A stretch of 64,000 nucleotides of DNA from an uncultured Bacteroidales bacterium (GTDB lineage Bacteria; Bacteroidota; Bacteroidia; Bacteroidales; Bacteroidaceae), in the NCBI GenBank assembly GCA_902802815.1, contig CADCNQ010000007.1:1-64000 (forward strand), given 5' to 3'. Below, in pieces: positions 27,302-35,688 of this stretch. Position numbers and translations under genes: made by a program. The notes under the pieces are model-generated. The model saw only the letters and a list, made by a program, of their open reading frames with translations, was not told where the DNA came from and did not search any database. Within the stretch, counting starts at the first letter, position 1; every line of letters begins with the position of its first letter.

Positions 27302-27970
27302 CTATTTCTTTTTTTCCAATATCTGATCTACCATTCCATAGTCCAAAGCTTCCTGTGCTGTCATCCAGTAGTCACGGTCGCTGTCTGCCCACACCTTGTC
27401 GTAAGGGGTATGGGAGTGGTCGGATATGATGGTGTACAATTCCTGTTTGAGCTTCTGTATCTCACGTGCCGTAATCTCTATATCAGATGCCTGTCCTCTC
27501 ACTCCTCCTATCGGTTGGTGTATCATCACGCGACTGTGCTTCAAGGCACTGCGTTTTCCCTCAGCACCGGCAACCAGGAGTACAGCAGCCATTGATGCTG
27601 CCATACCTGTACAGATGGTTGCTACGGGAGAGTTGACGAACTGCATCGTATCGTAAATGCCCAATCCGGCAGACACGCTGCCACCGGGACTGTTCACATA
27701 GATACTGATGTCCTTACCCGGATCCGAACTGTCAAGATAGAGCAACTGGGCCTGCAGGGTATTGGCCGTATAGTCGTCAATCTCCGTTCCCAGGAAGATG
27801 ATACGATCTGCCATCAAACGGCTGAATACGTCCATCTGCGTAACATTGAGCTGGCGCTCCTCCAGAATATACGGATTCAGATACTGGTTCTGCATTGACA
27901 CCACATCGTGCAATGCCAAACTGCTGATACCAGTCCTGTCCTTAGCAAATTTCTCAAAATCTTTAATCAT
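27302..27970 (-). CDS. clpP: ATP-dependent Clp protease proteolytic subunit ClpP
   Basis: A 222-residue serine peptidase that forms the tetradecameric chamber of ClpXP. The oxyanion strand is NSPGGSVSAGLGIYD, the catalytic Ser is in CTGMAASMAAVLL and the catalytic His in VMIHQP, with the Asp further on. The first ~30 residues contain a propeptide-like stretch. It lies 18 bp after tig. Confidence 0.98.
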   Translation of the reverse strand: MIKDFEKFAKDRTGISSLALHDVVSMQNQYLNPYILEERQLNVTQMDVFSRLMADRIIFLGTEIDDYTANTLQAQLLYLDSSDPGKDISIYVNSPGGSVSAGLGIYDTMQFVNSPVATICTGMAASMAAVLLVAGAEGKRSALKHSRVMIHQPIGGVRGQASDIEITAREIQKLKQELYTIISDHSHTPYDKVWADSDRDYWMTAQEALDYGMVDQILEKKK

Positions 27971-27988
27971 ATCTCCCGTTTATTCTTT

Positions 27989-29353
27989 TTACTTATTGTC
28001 CTCCTGGAAAAGCTTATTGAACTCTTCTCTTGTGACACTCTTCTTCTTAAGCTTAACGACTTCCTTGGCCTTTGCTCCGATCATACGGTCCTCCGTACGG
28101 CTGACGAGTCCCTCCACCTGCTGTTTGTCCTTGAGCATGCCGCTGGCGTAGTTTACAATAGCCTCCTCGGGAACATTCATCATGCCATACTGAGCGAACT
28201 GCATACGTGTCACCTCCTTAGCCGTCTCGAGAACATCGTCCTGCTCTATCTTGATCTGAAGCTGGTCAGCCAACTGCTCCTTCAGAAGATGCCACTTGAG
28301 TTCCTCAATGCTGGGTGCAAAGTTCTTTTCAAAGTAAGCCTCATCCTTATCGGGATTGTTAAGCTTCATGTAGCGCTTCAAAAGAGCTTCGGGGAATTCC
28401 ACCTTGCCAGCTCTGTCGCATACATATTTGCGCAAATCCATCATAAAGCGGAAATCACTGTCCACAGCAAACTGGCCTTCAATGGTCTTGCGTATTTCTG
28501 CCCTGAACTCTTCCTCGCTCTTCACCTTGTCCTTGCCGAGTATCTGGTCAAACAGTTCCTGGTCGAGTTTGTGAGCCTCGTAGCGGGTAATCTCCGTAAT
28601 CTGATACTGGAAATCGCTCTTCATCCCGGCAGCCTCTTCCTTGGTGATTTTCAGCAAGCTTGAGAGCTCAACTTCGCTGTCGTTGTATGCCTTGGCAGGA
28701 TTGAATGTTATCACATCGCCAAGCTTTGCTCCATCAAACTTTTTCTTCTCGTCATCATTCTTGAAGTAGCCGGGCAGCATCACTGCGTCCTTGATTTCCA
28801 AGCCGCCCTCTTTGGGAGTTGCACCGTCCAATTCGGTGAGGATACCCTTCACCATGTCCTTGTCCTGATAGTCCTCCACCTTGTTGTAGCTGCCCATTCT
28901 CTGGCAATAGCTTTGAAGCTGCTGGTCAACGAGGTCGTCATCCACCTTCACCTCATAGTAGGGGATTTCATCCTTGTCGCTAATCTTACCGTCCATCTCA
29001 GGAGCCAGAGCTACGTCAAACACGAATGTATACTCTGTTTGGTTTTCGAAATCAATCTTAGGCTGCTTGTCTTCGCTGGGCATCGGTTCACCAAGAACAT
29101 TTATCTTCTGCTCGCGGATATACTTAAACAACTCTGCACCCAGGAGCTTGTTCACCTCCTCTGCCTTCACCTCCAAGCCGAAACGCTTCTTCACGAGAGA
29201 CATAGGTACCTGTCCCGGACGGAATCCGGGAATAGAAGCCTTCTTACGCAGGTTCTTCAAACCCTTTTCTACACTCTCTTTGTAGTCTTCTTCCTTCAGT
29301 GTCATCGTCACAAGGCCGTTCACCTTGTCAATCTTCTCAAATTTAATTTCCAT
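27989..29353 (-). CDS. tig: Trigger factor
   Basis: A 454-residue ribosome-bound chaperone. The N-terminal ribosome-docking motif GFRPGQVPMSLVKKRFG is at ~43-59. The middle (~155-245) occupies the PPIase position but is weakly conserved, as usual in Bacteroidetes, and the long helical C-terminal arms follow. It is placed directly before clpP-clpX, the arrangement found in many bacteria, and 25 bp after lptB. Confidence 0.95.
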   Translation of the reverse strand: MEIKFEKIDKVNGLVTMTLKEEDYKESVEKGLKNLRKKASIPGFRPGQVPMSLVKKRFGLEVKAEEVNKLLGAELFKYIREQKINVLGEPMPSEDKQPKIDFENQTEYTFVFDVALAPEMDGKISDKDEIPYYEVKVDDDLVDQQLQSYCQRMGSYNKVEDYQDKDMVKGILTELDGATPKEGGLEIKDAVMLPGYFKNDDEKKKFDGAKLGDVITFNPAKAYNDSEVELSSLLKITKEEAAGMKSDFQYQITEITRYEAHKLDQELFDQILGKDKVKSEEEFRAEIRKTIEGQFAVDSDFRFMMDLRKYVCDRAGKVEFPEALLKRYMKLNNPDKDEAYFEKNFAPSIEELKWHLLKEQLADQLQIKIEQDDVLETAKEVTRMQFAQYGMMNVPEEAIVNYASGMLKDKQQVEGLVSRTEDRMIGAKAKEVVKLKKKSVTREEFNKLFQEDNK

Positions 29354-29378
29354 TGTTGTTTGTATGATTTTGTTGTAT

Positions 29379-30203
29379 TTATTTTCCGCTATCCGGTTTT
29401 ATTTCTTCCTTATGTTCTTCCGCTCCGGCCGTGCGCTCCTTGTCCATCTTCTGGAAGTCCTTGAGACGCAGTTTGAAGCTTCTGGTCAGATATTTGTCCA
29501 ACACCACGGGATTCACGGCCAGCTCCTCCGGAGTGCCGTGAAAGAGTATCTGACCCTCAAAAAGCAGGTATGCTCTGTCGGTGATACACAGTGTCTCTTC
29601 CACATTATGGTCTGTGATAAGCACACCGATATTCTTCTGCTTGAGTTTCCACACGATATACTGGATATCCTCCACCGCAATCGGGTCCACACCGGCAAAC
29701 GGTTCATCGAGCATGATGAACAGCGGGTCTATTGCCAGACAGCGGGCAATCTCCGTGCGGCGGCGCTCTCCGCCCGACAGCTGATCACCAAGATTCTTGC
29801 GAACCTTCTGCAGTCGGAACTCATCAATCAGGCTCTCCAGCTTCTCCCGCTGGTATTCTTTCGGCTTACCTGTCATCTCAAGCACAGATGCGATGTTGTC
29901 CTCCACCGACATCTTGCGGAAAACTGAAGCCTCCTGAGCCAGATATCCGATACCCTTCCTTGCACGCTTGTAGACAGGATCCTTGGTTATCTCCTCCCCT
30001 GCCAGATAAATATGTCCGCCGTTAGGCACCACAAGCCCCGTAGTCATGTAGAACGACGTTGTCTTACCCGCACCGTTCGGCCCCAACAGACCCACAATCT
30101 CACCCTGATGAACATTGAACGAAACATTGTTCACCACGGTACGTTTGCCGTAGACCTTTACCAGGCCCTCACTACGTAATTCAGCTCTCTCCTTTTCTTT
30201 CAC
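29379..30203 (-). CDS. lptB: LPS export ABC transporter ATP-binding protein
   Basis: A 274-residue ABC ATPase that powers LPS extraction by LptFG. Walker A is GPNGAGKTT (~39-47), the signature LSGGERRRTEIAR and Walker B FIMLDEPFAGVDP, the LptB-typical form. The start is GTG at 30203; no in-frame ATG lies nearby and a promoter box ends 17 bp upstream, so the leader is only about ten nt. A ~35-residue charged C-terminal tail (KMDKERTAGAEEHKEE) extends beyond the usual LptB end. It is the first gene of the long minus-strand run down to trpS. Confidence 0.95.
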   Translation of the reverse strand: MKEKERAELRSEGLVKVYGKRTVVNNVSFNVHQGEIVGLLGPNGAGKTTSFYMTTGLVVPNGGHIYLAGEEITKDPVYKRARKGIGYLAQEASVFRKMSVEDNIASVLEMTGKPKEYQREKLESLIDEFRLQKVRKNLGDQLSGGERRRTEIARCLAIDPLFIMLDEPFAGVDPIAVEDIQYIVWKLKQKNIGVLITDHNVEETLCITDRAYLLFEGQILFHGTPEELAVNPVVLDKYLTRSFKLRLKDFQKMDKERTAGAEEHKEEIKPDSGK

Positions 30204-30219
30204 GCGTGAAAATTTTGCG

Positions 30220-30227
30220 CAAATATA
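30220..30227 (-). promoter_or_regulatory. Promoter -7 box of lptB (TATATTTG)
   Basis: Matches TAnnTTTG on the minus strand 17 bp before the GTG start of lptB. It is one of two divergent promoters in the 30204-30333 gap and probably drives the whole lptB-tig-clpPX-recQ-guaB run. Confidence 0.7.
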
Positions 30228-30303
30228 CGAAAAATAATCCGGAAAGCACTACTTTCTCCAAAAAAATATATCCCAACTCCCGCCATCTTTCACTTTTTTT
30301 ACA

Positions 30304-30311
30304 TATTTTTG
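30304..30311 (+). promoter_or_regulatory. Promoter -7 box of mlaE (TATTTTTG)
   Basis: Matches TAnnTTTG on the plus strand, 22 bp before the mlaE ATG at 30334. Divergent from the lptB promoter about 80 bp away. Confidence 0.7.
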
Positions 30312-30333
30312 CGGTTGAAATATCTATTAAAGT

Positions 30334-31077
30334 ATGTTTTTGACCAGCTATATAGCGACCTTTGGTCGTTATCTCCAACTCATGTGGAGGGTTCTTGCCA
30401 TCCCCGAACGCTGGCGCATGTTCGGGCGGGAATACATAAAGGAGATGGCAAACCTCGGTGTGGACAGTATTGGCATCGTGATGCTGATATCGTTCTTCAT
30501 CGGTGCCGTGATATGTATTCAAATCAAGCTCAACATTTCTTCTCCGTGGATGCCAGCATGGACCACCGGATACACCACGCGAGAGATTATGCTTCTGGAA
30601 TTCTCCTCCTCCATCATGTGTCTTATTCTCGCCGGCAAGGTGGGTTCCAACATTGCATCGGAGATAGGCACGATGAAAGTGACCCAGCAGATTGATGCCC
30701 TGGAGATTATGGGAGTGAACTCCGCTTCCTTTGTCATACTTCCCAAGATTCTGGCACTTATCACTATGATTCCCTTCCTCGTCGTTTTCTCGGCAGCAAT
30801 GGGTTTTATAGGTGCGTATGCCACCTCGTTTGTCGGCATCATCAATTTCGACGACATCACGGCGGGTCTCCAGCACGAATTCAATCAGTGGTATGTATGG
30901 ATGTCACTTATCAAAAGTCTGTTCTTTGCCTTTATTATCAGCAGTGTGGCCGCCTTCTACGGCTACACGGTGGAAGGCGGAAGTTTTGATGTGGGCAAAG
31001 CATCTACCAATGCCGTCGTCTCATCCTCCATTCTCATACTGTTTTCCGACATCTTCCTGACGAAAATACTATCATGA
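30334..31077 (+). CDS. mlaE: MlaE-type ABC transporter permease
   Basis: A 247-residue integral inner-membrane protein of the MlaE/YrbE family, the permease of the Mla phospholipid transport system that maintains outer-membrane asymmetry. It has about five hydrophobic segments with family motifs GVDSIGIVMLISFFIGAVI, the LAGKVGSNIASEIGTMKVTQ loop (coupling to the ATPase) and GYTVEGGSFDVGKASTNAVV near the end. Its TGA overlaps the mlaF ATG by 4 nt. The substrate-binding MlaD is not present in the window. Confidence 0.95.
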   Translation: MFLTSYIATFGRYLQLMWRVLAIPERWRMFGREYIKEMANLGVDSIGIVMLISFFIGAVICIQIKLNISSPWMPAWTTGYTTREIMLLEFSSSIMCLILAGKVGSNIASEIGTMKVTQQIDALEIMGVNSASFVILPKILALITMIPFLVVFSAAMGFIGAYATSFVGIINFDDITAGLQHEFNQWYVWMSLIKSLFFAFIISSVAAFYGYTVEGGSFDVGKASTNAVVSSSILILFSDIFLTKILS

Positions 31078-31829
31078 TTGAACTGCGCGACATACACAAA
31101 TCCTTTGACGGGCGTGCCGTCCTGAAGGGTATAGATGCTGTATTTGAAAACGGCAAGACCAATCTGATTATCGGTCAGTCAGGTTCCGGAAAAACGGTAC
31201 TGATGAAAAACATTGTCGGCCTCTATGTTCCCACCTCGGGAAAAGTGCTTTACGACGGGCGGGACATCAACGACATGACAAAGAAAGAGAAAGCCCTCAT
31301 ACACCGTGAGATGGGAATGATATTCCAGGCGGCCGCACTTTTCGACTCTATGTCCGTGCTGGAGAATGTAATGTTCCCCCTTGATATGTTCTCGGACATG
31401 AACGAGGCCGACCGCATCAAAAGGGCAAAATACTGCCTGTCACGCGTAAATCTTGACGGCACAGAATCCAAGTTCCCCGGCGAACTGTCAGGCGGTATGC
31501 AGAAACGCGCTGCCATTGCCAGAGCTATTGCTCTCAACCCGAAATACCTCTTCTGCGATGAGCCCAATTCCGGTCTCGACCCCAAGACTTCTATCGTGAT
31601 TGACCAACTCATCCACTCCATCACGATAGAATACAAAATGACAACCGTTGTCAACACCCACGACATGAATTCCGTGATGGGTATCGGCGAGAAAATCATA
31701 TTCCTGGCTGGAGGAAAGAAAGAATGGGAGGGCACCAAAGATGATATCATGTCATCTACCAACGAGACCCTCAATTCATTCATCTTTGCATCAGACCTGT
31801 TCCGAAAAGTAAAAGAAGCAAACAAATGA
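31074..31829 (+). CDS. mlaF: MlaF-type ABC transporter ATP-binding protein
   Basis: A 251-residue ABC ATPase, partner of MlaE. Walker A is GQSGSGKTVLMK (~35-46), the Q-loop MGMIFQAAALFDSM, signature LSGGMQKRAAIARAIA and Walker B YLFCDEPNSGLDP, with H-loop VVNTHDM. The stop overlaps the start of the PI-PLC-like gene by 4 nt. Confidence 0.95.
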   Translation: MIELRDIHKSFDGRAVLKGIDAVFENGKTNLIIGQSGSGKTVLMKNIVGLYVPTSGKVLYDGRDINDMTKKEKALIHREMGMIFQAAALFDSMSVLENVMFPLDMFSDMNEADRIKRAKYCLSRVNLDGTESKFPGELSGGMQKRAAIARAIALNPKYLFCDEPNSGLDPKTSIVIDQLIHSITIEYKMTTVVNTHDMNSVMGIGEKIIFLAGGKKEWEGTKDDIMSSTNETLNSFIFASDLFRKVKEANK

Positions 31830-32971
31830 CACGCTATCTCCTTTCCCTTGTCGCTTTCCTGGTCGCATCCATCTCTTCCGCACAGACCTATTATGTCTGC
31901 AGCGGTGAGACATACGACATACACCACGCAGCGTCCGCGCCGAGCATCACCGTAGCAAAAAGGACAGGAAAAGTGTCTATCGGCAATCTCAAATACGACC
32001 CCGAAGAAATCGACAGTATCGTCCTGAAACGTCCCGAACGGCTGAAACTCAACACCCGGCGCTGGATGTCGACAATTCCCAACACGACGTCGCTGAGAGC
32101 TCTCACCATCCCCGGAGCCCACGATGCCGCCACAAAGAACTGCGGCAGCGCAAGTCAATGTCAGAGCCTGAGTATCACGGAATTACTCAATGCCGGAGTG
32201 CGTGCTCTGGATATACGTCCCCGCTACACAGGAGACTCTTCGTCCGACATCACGCTCAACAATCTCGAAATCTATCACGGCATCAGCGCCACCGGTGTGC
32301 TCTTCAAGGATGCGATAGACGACATCGACAACTTCCTGGCTGCCAATCCGACGGAGACGGTGTTCATCAATCTGCAGAAAGAGAATTCCGGCGGCACCGA
32401 CTACTCCTCCACATGGCGCTCGTCCGTCCGGACCTGCCTGAACAACCACAAAAGCCGGGTTCTGCAGCAACTCTCCTCCGCCACCACTCTCAGCAGCTGT
32501 CGCGGAAAGATGGTGGTCATCTCCCACAACCCCTACGGAAATGAGGGCGTCTACAACGATATCGTGTATGGCGCGCTCACGGAAAACTGGGGTGACGACG
32601 AGTCATTCACCACAAATCTCCTCTACACCTACGGCAACATTGTCTGCGCGGCTCACGTCACAGACAACTACAATGCCACCAACAGTTCGACAAAACAGAA
32701 CTATATGAAGACAAACCTGGACGCAGCGTCGGCCTCTTCCGACGATTTCTATATTTCGTTCATGAATGTTGCCTGGAAGTGGAGCTCGCCCCTCACCTAT
32801 CCCCTCGACTACGCGAAAACCCACAACAGCTGGCTCAACGGTCAACTCGATGCCGCCACCTGGCCGGGACGTCTGGGCATCATCTACTTCGACTTCTGCG
32901 GAGACAGCCGATGCACGCCCGGACTGACAGAGAATATCATTCTGCACAACCACCGCACACTATGGCCCTGA
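31826..32971 (+). CDS. Secreted PI-PLC X-domain-like phosphodiesterase
   Basis: A 381-residue protein with a signal peptide (MTRYLLSLVAFLVASISSAQ) and, from ~90, a phosphatidylinositol-specific phospholipase C-like TIM barrel: IPGAHDAATKN with the first catalytic His, LNAGVRALDIRPR with the conserved Asp/Arg, and IYHGI with the second His. Bacterial members cleave PI or GPI lipids; some act on other phosphodiesters. Residues 20-85 form an N-terminal extension ending in a DSIVLKRPERL segment. It is coupled to mlaF by ATGA and to the downstream rRNA methyltransferase by overlap, so it is transcribed with a phospholipid transporter, which hints at a role in envelope lipid turnover. It may also be a lumen-facing virulence or scavenging enzyme. 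Confidence 0.85.
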   Translation: MTRYLLSLVAFLVASISSAQTYYVCSGETYDIHHAASAPSITVAKRTGKVSIGNLKYDPEEIDSIVLKRPERLKLNTRRWMSTIPNTTSLRALTIPGAHDAATKNCGSASQCQSLSITELLNAGVRALDIRPRYTGDSSSDITLNNLEIYHGISATGVLFKDAIDDIDNFLAANPTETVFINLQKENSGGTDYSSTWRSSVRTCLNNHKSRVLQQLSSATTLSSCRGKMVVISHNPYGNEGVYNDIVYGALTENWGDDESFTTNLLYTYGNIVCAAHVTDNYNATNSSTKQNYMKTNLDAASASSDDFYISFMNVAWKWSSPLTYPLDYAKTHNSWLNGQLDAATWPGRLGIIYFDFCGDSRCTPGLTENIILHNHRTLWP

Positions 32972-34176
32972 GCCTTCCGCAAGATTTTGCAGCTCTGATG
33001 GAGGAGCAGTACGGCGAGGATGTCGCATCCCGGCTGTGTCACGCATTGCTCCACACCGACCCAGAAGTCTCCGTCCGTCTGAATCCCCACAAACATCCCC
33101 TGCCTCTGAGTGCCGAAGAACGTATCGGGCTCTGTGATGCGTCTCTCCGTATTGATACAGTCCCCTGGTGTCACGATGCCTACTACCTTTCCGAGCGTCC
33201 GCCTTTCACGATGGACCCCCTTCTCCACGCAGGCGCCTACTACGTGCAGGAAGCCTCATCAATGTATTTGGCCGACATACTCTCCCGCCATCTGTCAAAG
33301 GATGTCTGCACGGCTCTCGATCTGTGTGCTGCTCCGGGAGGCAAAAGCACACTGCTGGCAGGATTTCTTTCTGAGGGAAGTACGTTGATTTGCAATGAAC
33401 CCGTTCCGAAACGGGCACAGGTGTTGTCGGAGAACATACAGAAATGGACGAGGATGCCGCAAGGGCAATATCCGGTACGTTGCGTGGTGACACAGCAGAT
33501 GCCGGTCGATTTCTCCCGTTTCACCGACTGTTTCGACCTCATTGTCACAGACGTTCCCTGCTCCGGAGAGGGTATGTTCCGCAAGGACGAAGAGGCTGTC
33601 AGGGGTTGGAGTCCTGAGCAAGTGAGACTCTGCAGCGAGCGCCAACGCGACATTGTGGAGACCATTTGGCCTTGTTTGAGGGAGGACGCGTTGCTCGTCT
33701 ACTCCACCTGCACCTTCAACCGCTTTGAGGACGAGGACAATGTGCGCTGGATTTGCGAACATCTGGGCGGCACACTCCTGGAAGAGCGCCATTTTCTCCC
33801 AGGACGCGACCGCGGGGAAGGATTCTACATTGCAGCCATCAGGAAGGTCTCCGGGGAAAATGCAGTCCGGGATGAGCGTCAAAAACCCCTGCCGGCGATG
33901 GGTGCCATGCACGTACTCTTTGACTCCGCTCAGGCTCCCGCGTGCGAAACCGACAACGTGGCACTCACCTATGATGAAGCTTTGCACTATCTGCGGGGCG
34001 AAGCTCTGCACTTAGCCGCTCCGCGGGGCCAGGTCACTCTCACCTACCGGGGATTGCCGTTGGGCGAAGGAAAGAGCGTCGGCACCCGCATCAACAACCT
34101 TTACCCCACTCCCTGGCGCATCCGCACCACTTATTTGAGCAAATTTTCCCTACTTCCCGCATTTTCCGAGGCTTAA
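32962..34176 (+). CDS. rsmF: RsmF/NOL1-type rRNA (cytosine-5) methyltransferase
   Basis: A 404-residue enzyme. The start was put at 32962 (MALSLPQDF), overlapping the PI-PLC stop by 10 nt; the frame is open further upstream but there it only shadows the preceding gene. Motif I is DLCAAPGGKST, the first catalytic Cys is in VTDVPCSGEGMFRKD and the second in LVYSTCTFNRFEDED, the two-cysteine arrangement of RNA m5C methyltransferases. The C-terminal ~110 residues (ALTYDEALHYLRGE, YRGLPLGEGKSVGTRINNLYP) form the RsmF-type PUA-like domain. It should methylate 16S rRNA C1407 or an equivalent site. Confidence 0.92.
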   Translation: MALSLPQDFAALMEEQYGEDVASRLCHALLHTDPEVSVRLNPHKHPLPLSAEERIGLCDASLRIDTVPWCHDAYYLSERPPFTMDPLLHAGAYYVQEASSMYLADILSRHLSKDVCTALDLCAAPGGKSTLLAGFLSEGSTLICNEPVPKRAQVLSENIQKWTRMPQGQYPVRCVVTQQMPVDFSRFTDCFDLIVTDVPCSGEGMFRKDEEAVRGWSPEQVRLCSERQRDIVETIWPCLREDALLVYSTCTFNRFEDEDNVRWICEHLGGTLLEERHFLPGRDRGEGFYIAAIRKVSGENAVRDERQKPLPAMGAMHVLFDSAQAPACETDNVALTYDEALHYLRGEALHLAAPRGQVTLTYRGLPLGEGKSVGTRINNLYPTPWRIRTTYLSKFSLLPAFSEA

Positions 34177-34202
34177 TTCCCCACCGCGAGACATTAATTC
34201 CG

Positions 34203-34210
34203 TATCTTTG
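34203..34210 (+). promoter_or_regulatory. Promoter -7 box TATCTTTG
   Basis: Consensus -7 element 27 bp after the rsmF stop. Transcription would start near 34217, so the 11-bp repeat array at 34232-34297 would be part of a ~170-nt leader of the gene at 34388. Confidence 0.6.
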
Positions 34211-34231
34211 CAACATGTTCCAAAATCGCTT

Positions 34232-34317
34232 CATCTATCGGGCATCTATCGAGAATCTATCGGGCATCTATCGAGAATATATCGGGGATGTATCGGAAAA
34301 ACCCGACTGATGAACGA
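34232..34317. repeat. 11-bp tandem array with conserved tail, copy 1
   Basis: Six 11-bp units (34232-34297), CATCTATCGGG, CATCTATCGAG, AATCTATCGGG, CATCTATCGAG, AATATATCGGG, GATGTATCGGA, then the tail AAAACCCGACTGATGAACGA. The array and tail recur in the same orientation at 49124-49222. Confidence 0.9.
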
Positions 34318-34387
34318 TATATGAGAGTAGTGAGACCGACTGCAGACTGATATATAAGTAATGAAACTTTAAATAAAATTTTAGACA

Positions 34388-34825
34388 ATGGCAAAAGTAG
34401 AACCAATGTGGCTCAACAGCGGAATGCACGGACGGGCCGACAAGACTTCCAACACCTACATCCGAGTGAACCGCCTCACAGGCAAGGCTCACGCAGTGAC
34501 GCTGCGCAATCCCCGCACGTGGAAAGATTTCAGCAACAAACAAGTAAACAACAGCAACCGCTTCGGTGCCCTCTGCAAGGGTGTGTATGCCTGGCTGAAA
34601 CTGGCAAAGGCCGATGATGCCGCAGCTGAGGACAAAGCCGAGTATGAAAAACTCAACGCAATGCTGAGAAACCAGGACGTTTATCCCAGCCTCACCTCAC
34701 TCATCATGGCCAAGCGATACGTCAGCGTGAATGAAGAACTCAATGCCGTCACCTTCACCGATGACGAGTACACCAAGACGCTGGAAATCGATTTCAATGT
34801 ACGACCTCTCAACCGCAAGTCCTGA
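34388..34825 (+). CDS. Unrecognised 145-residue protein
   Basis: Not recognised. It is a soluble protein with a basic first half (NTYIRVNRLTGKAHAVTLRNPR, DFSNKQVNNSNRF) and an acidic second half (EYEKLNAMLRNQDVYPSL, FTDDEYTKTLEIDF). No signal peptide or membrane segment is visible. The ATG at 34388 follows an A+T-rich leader (TTTTAGACA), typical for this phylum. It stands alone, behind its own promoter and a leader containing an 11-bp repeat array, which suggests independent regulation. Codon use is like the core genes. Confidence 0.8.
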   Translation: MAKVEPMWLNSGMHGRADKTSNTYIRVNRLTGKAHAVTLRNPRTWKDFSNKQVNNSNRFGALCKGVYAWLKLAKADDAAAEDKAEYEKLNAMLRNQDVYPSLTSLIMAKRYVSVNEELNAVTFTDDEYTKTLEIDFNVRPLNRKS

Positions 34826-34897
34826 GGGATTTACGCAAGATAACTGTCCTTAAAAACTTTTTTTGCGGGAAAATATCGCCGGTTTTAAGTTTTTTTA

Positions 34898-34905
34898 TAC
34901 TTTTG
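34898..34905 (+). promoter_or_regulatory. Promoter -7 box TACTTTTG of the barrel-protein gene
   Basis: Consensus TAnnTTTG, 56 bp before the ATG at 34962. TTTTTTTGCGGG about 30 bp upstream may serve as the -33 region. Confidence 0.65.
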
Positions 34906-34961
34906 TTCCGGAAAACGTTTCGCAACGAATATATCTACATCATTTCAGAAAGCATACAACA

Positions 34962-35669
34962 ATGAAAAAAATTCTCATTCTTTTGCTCCTCGCAGCCACT
35001 GCTCTCGGCGCACAGGCCAAACTCGGCTACATGCGCACCACTGTGGGTTACACCCCGCTTTATATCTCGTCGAACAATGGTGGCGCATCGGAGACGCTGT
35101 ATGGCGGTTCGGTGTCTTTCACACTCGGCATCAAAACCTACAAAAAACTGTTTATTGAAACAGGCGCAGGCATACAAGTCAACGGCGGTAAAGGCTACGC
35201 ATTCATTGACGACAACAAAACCGGCTCTGCCACCGGCATCGGCTTTATCGACAACCTGTTCAACAAATCCACCGTAATGGTGCGCCTCAACGTGCCTGTC
35301 AACCTCACCTATCGCTTCGAGTTCGCCAAGATTTTCGCCGTTGCCCCATATGCCGGACTTAACTTCGGTTTCAACCTCTACGCATACAGCGGCAGGAGTC
35401 TGTTCAGCCACAGCGGTGAAGTGTTCACCGACAGAAATCTTCTGCAATACACCTACAATCCCAACCGCTTCCAGATGGGCTGGCAGGCCGGCGTTAGAGT
35501 CAGCGTAATCGGCCTCACCGTCGGCATCGGCTATCAGGGCGATTTCACAGCTTTCGACAGCAGAGAATATCTGCCTGCGTTCCAGTCTCTGGCTGCCATC
35601 TACTACGGCACCGACACGCCCAAGTTCAAGACGGGCAGCCTCGTGCTCAGTGTGGGCTGGGGCTTCTGA
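34962..35669 (+). CDS. Outer-membrane beta-barrel protein
   Basis: A 235-residue exported protein; the start at 34962 gives a clean signal peptide (MKKILILLLLAATALGAQA). An upstream extension of the frame to 34863 lies in front of the promoter box and is rejected. The mature part alternates hydrophobic and polar residues in strands such as TTVGYTPLYISS, GSVSFTLGIKTY, LFIETGAGIQV, VNLTYRFEF, AGLNFGFNLYAYSG and GSLVLSVGWGF, ending in an aromatic residue as outer-membrane barrels do. It resembles porin-like or OmpA-barrel families (about 8-10 strands) but has no peptidoglycan-binding domain. A strong terminator follows. Confidence 0.85.
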   Translation: MKKILILLLLAATALGAQAKLGYMRTTVGYTPLYISSNNGGASETLYGGSVSFTLGIKTYKKLFIETGAGIQVNGGKGYAFIDDNKTGSATGIGFIDNLFNKSTVMVRLNVPVNLTYRFEFAKIFAVAPYAGLNFGFNLYAYSGRSLFSHSGEVFTDRNLLQYTYNPNRFQMGWQAGVRVSVIGLTVGIGYQGDFTAFDSREYLPAFQSLAAIYYGTDTPKFKTGSLVLSVGWGF

Positions 35670-35688
35670 TTAGAAGAAAACTGATTGT

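Noticed and set aside
30181..30876. 231-codon minus-strand frame upstream of lptB
   Set aside because: Antisense to mlaE and across both promoters; composition rich in His, Arg, Gly and Cys.
32779..32961. Extended N-terminus of the rRNA methyltransferase
   Set aside because: This part overlaps the PI-PLC gene in another frame and lacks family similarity; start set at 32962.
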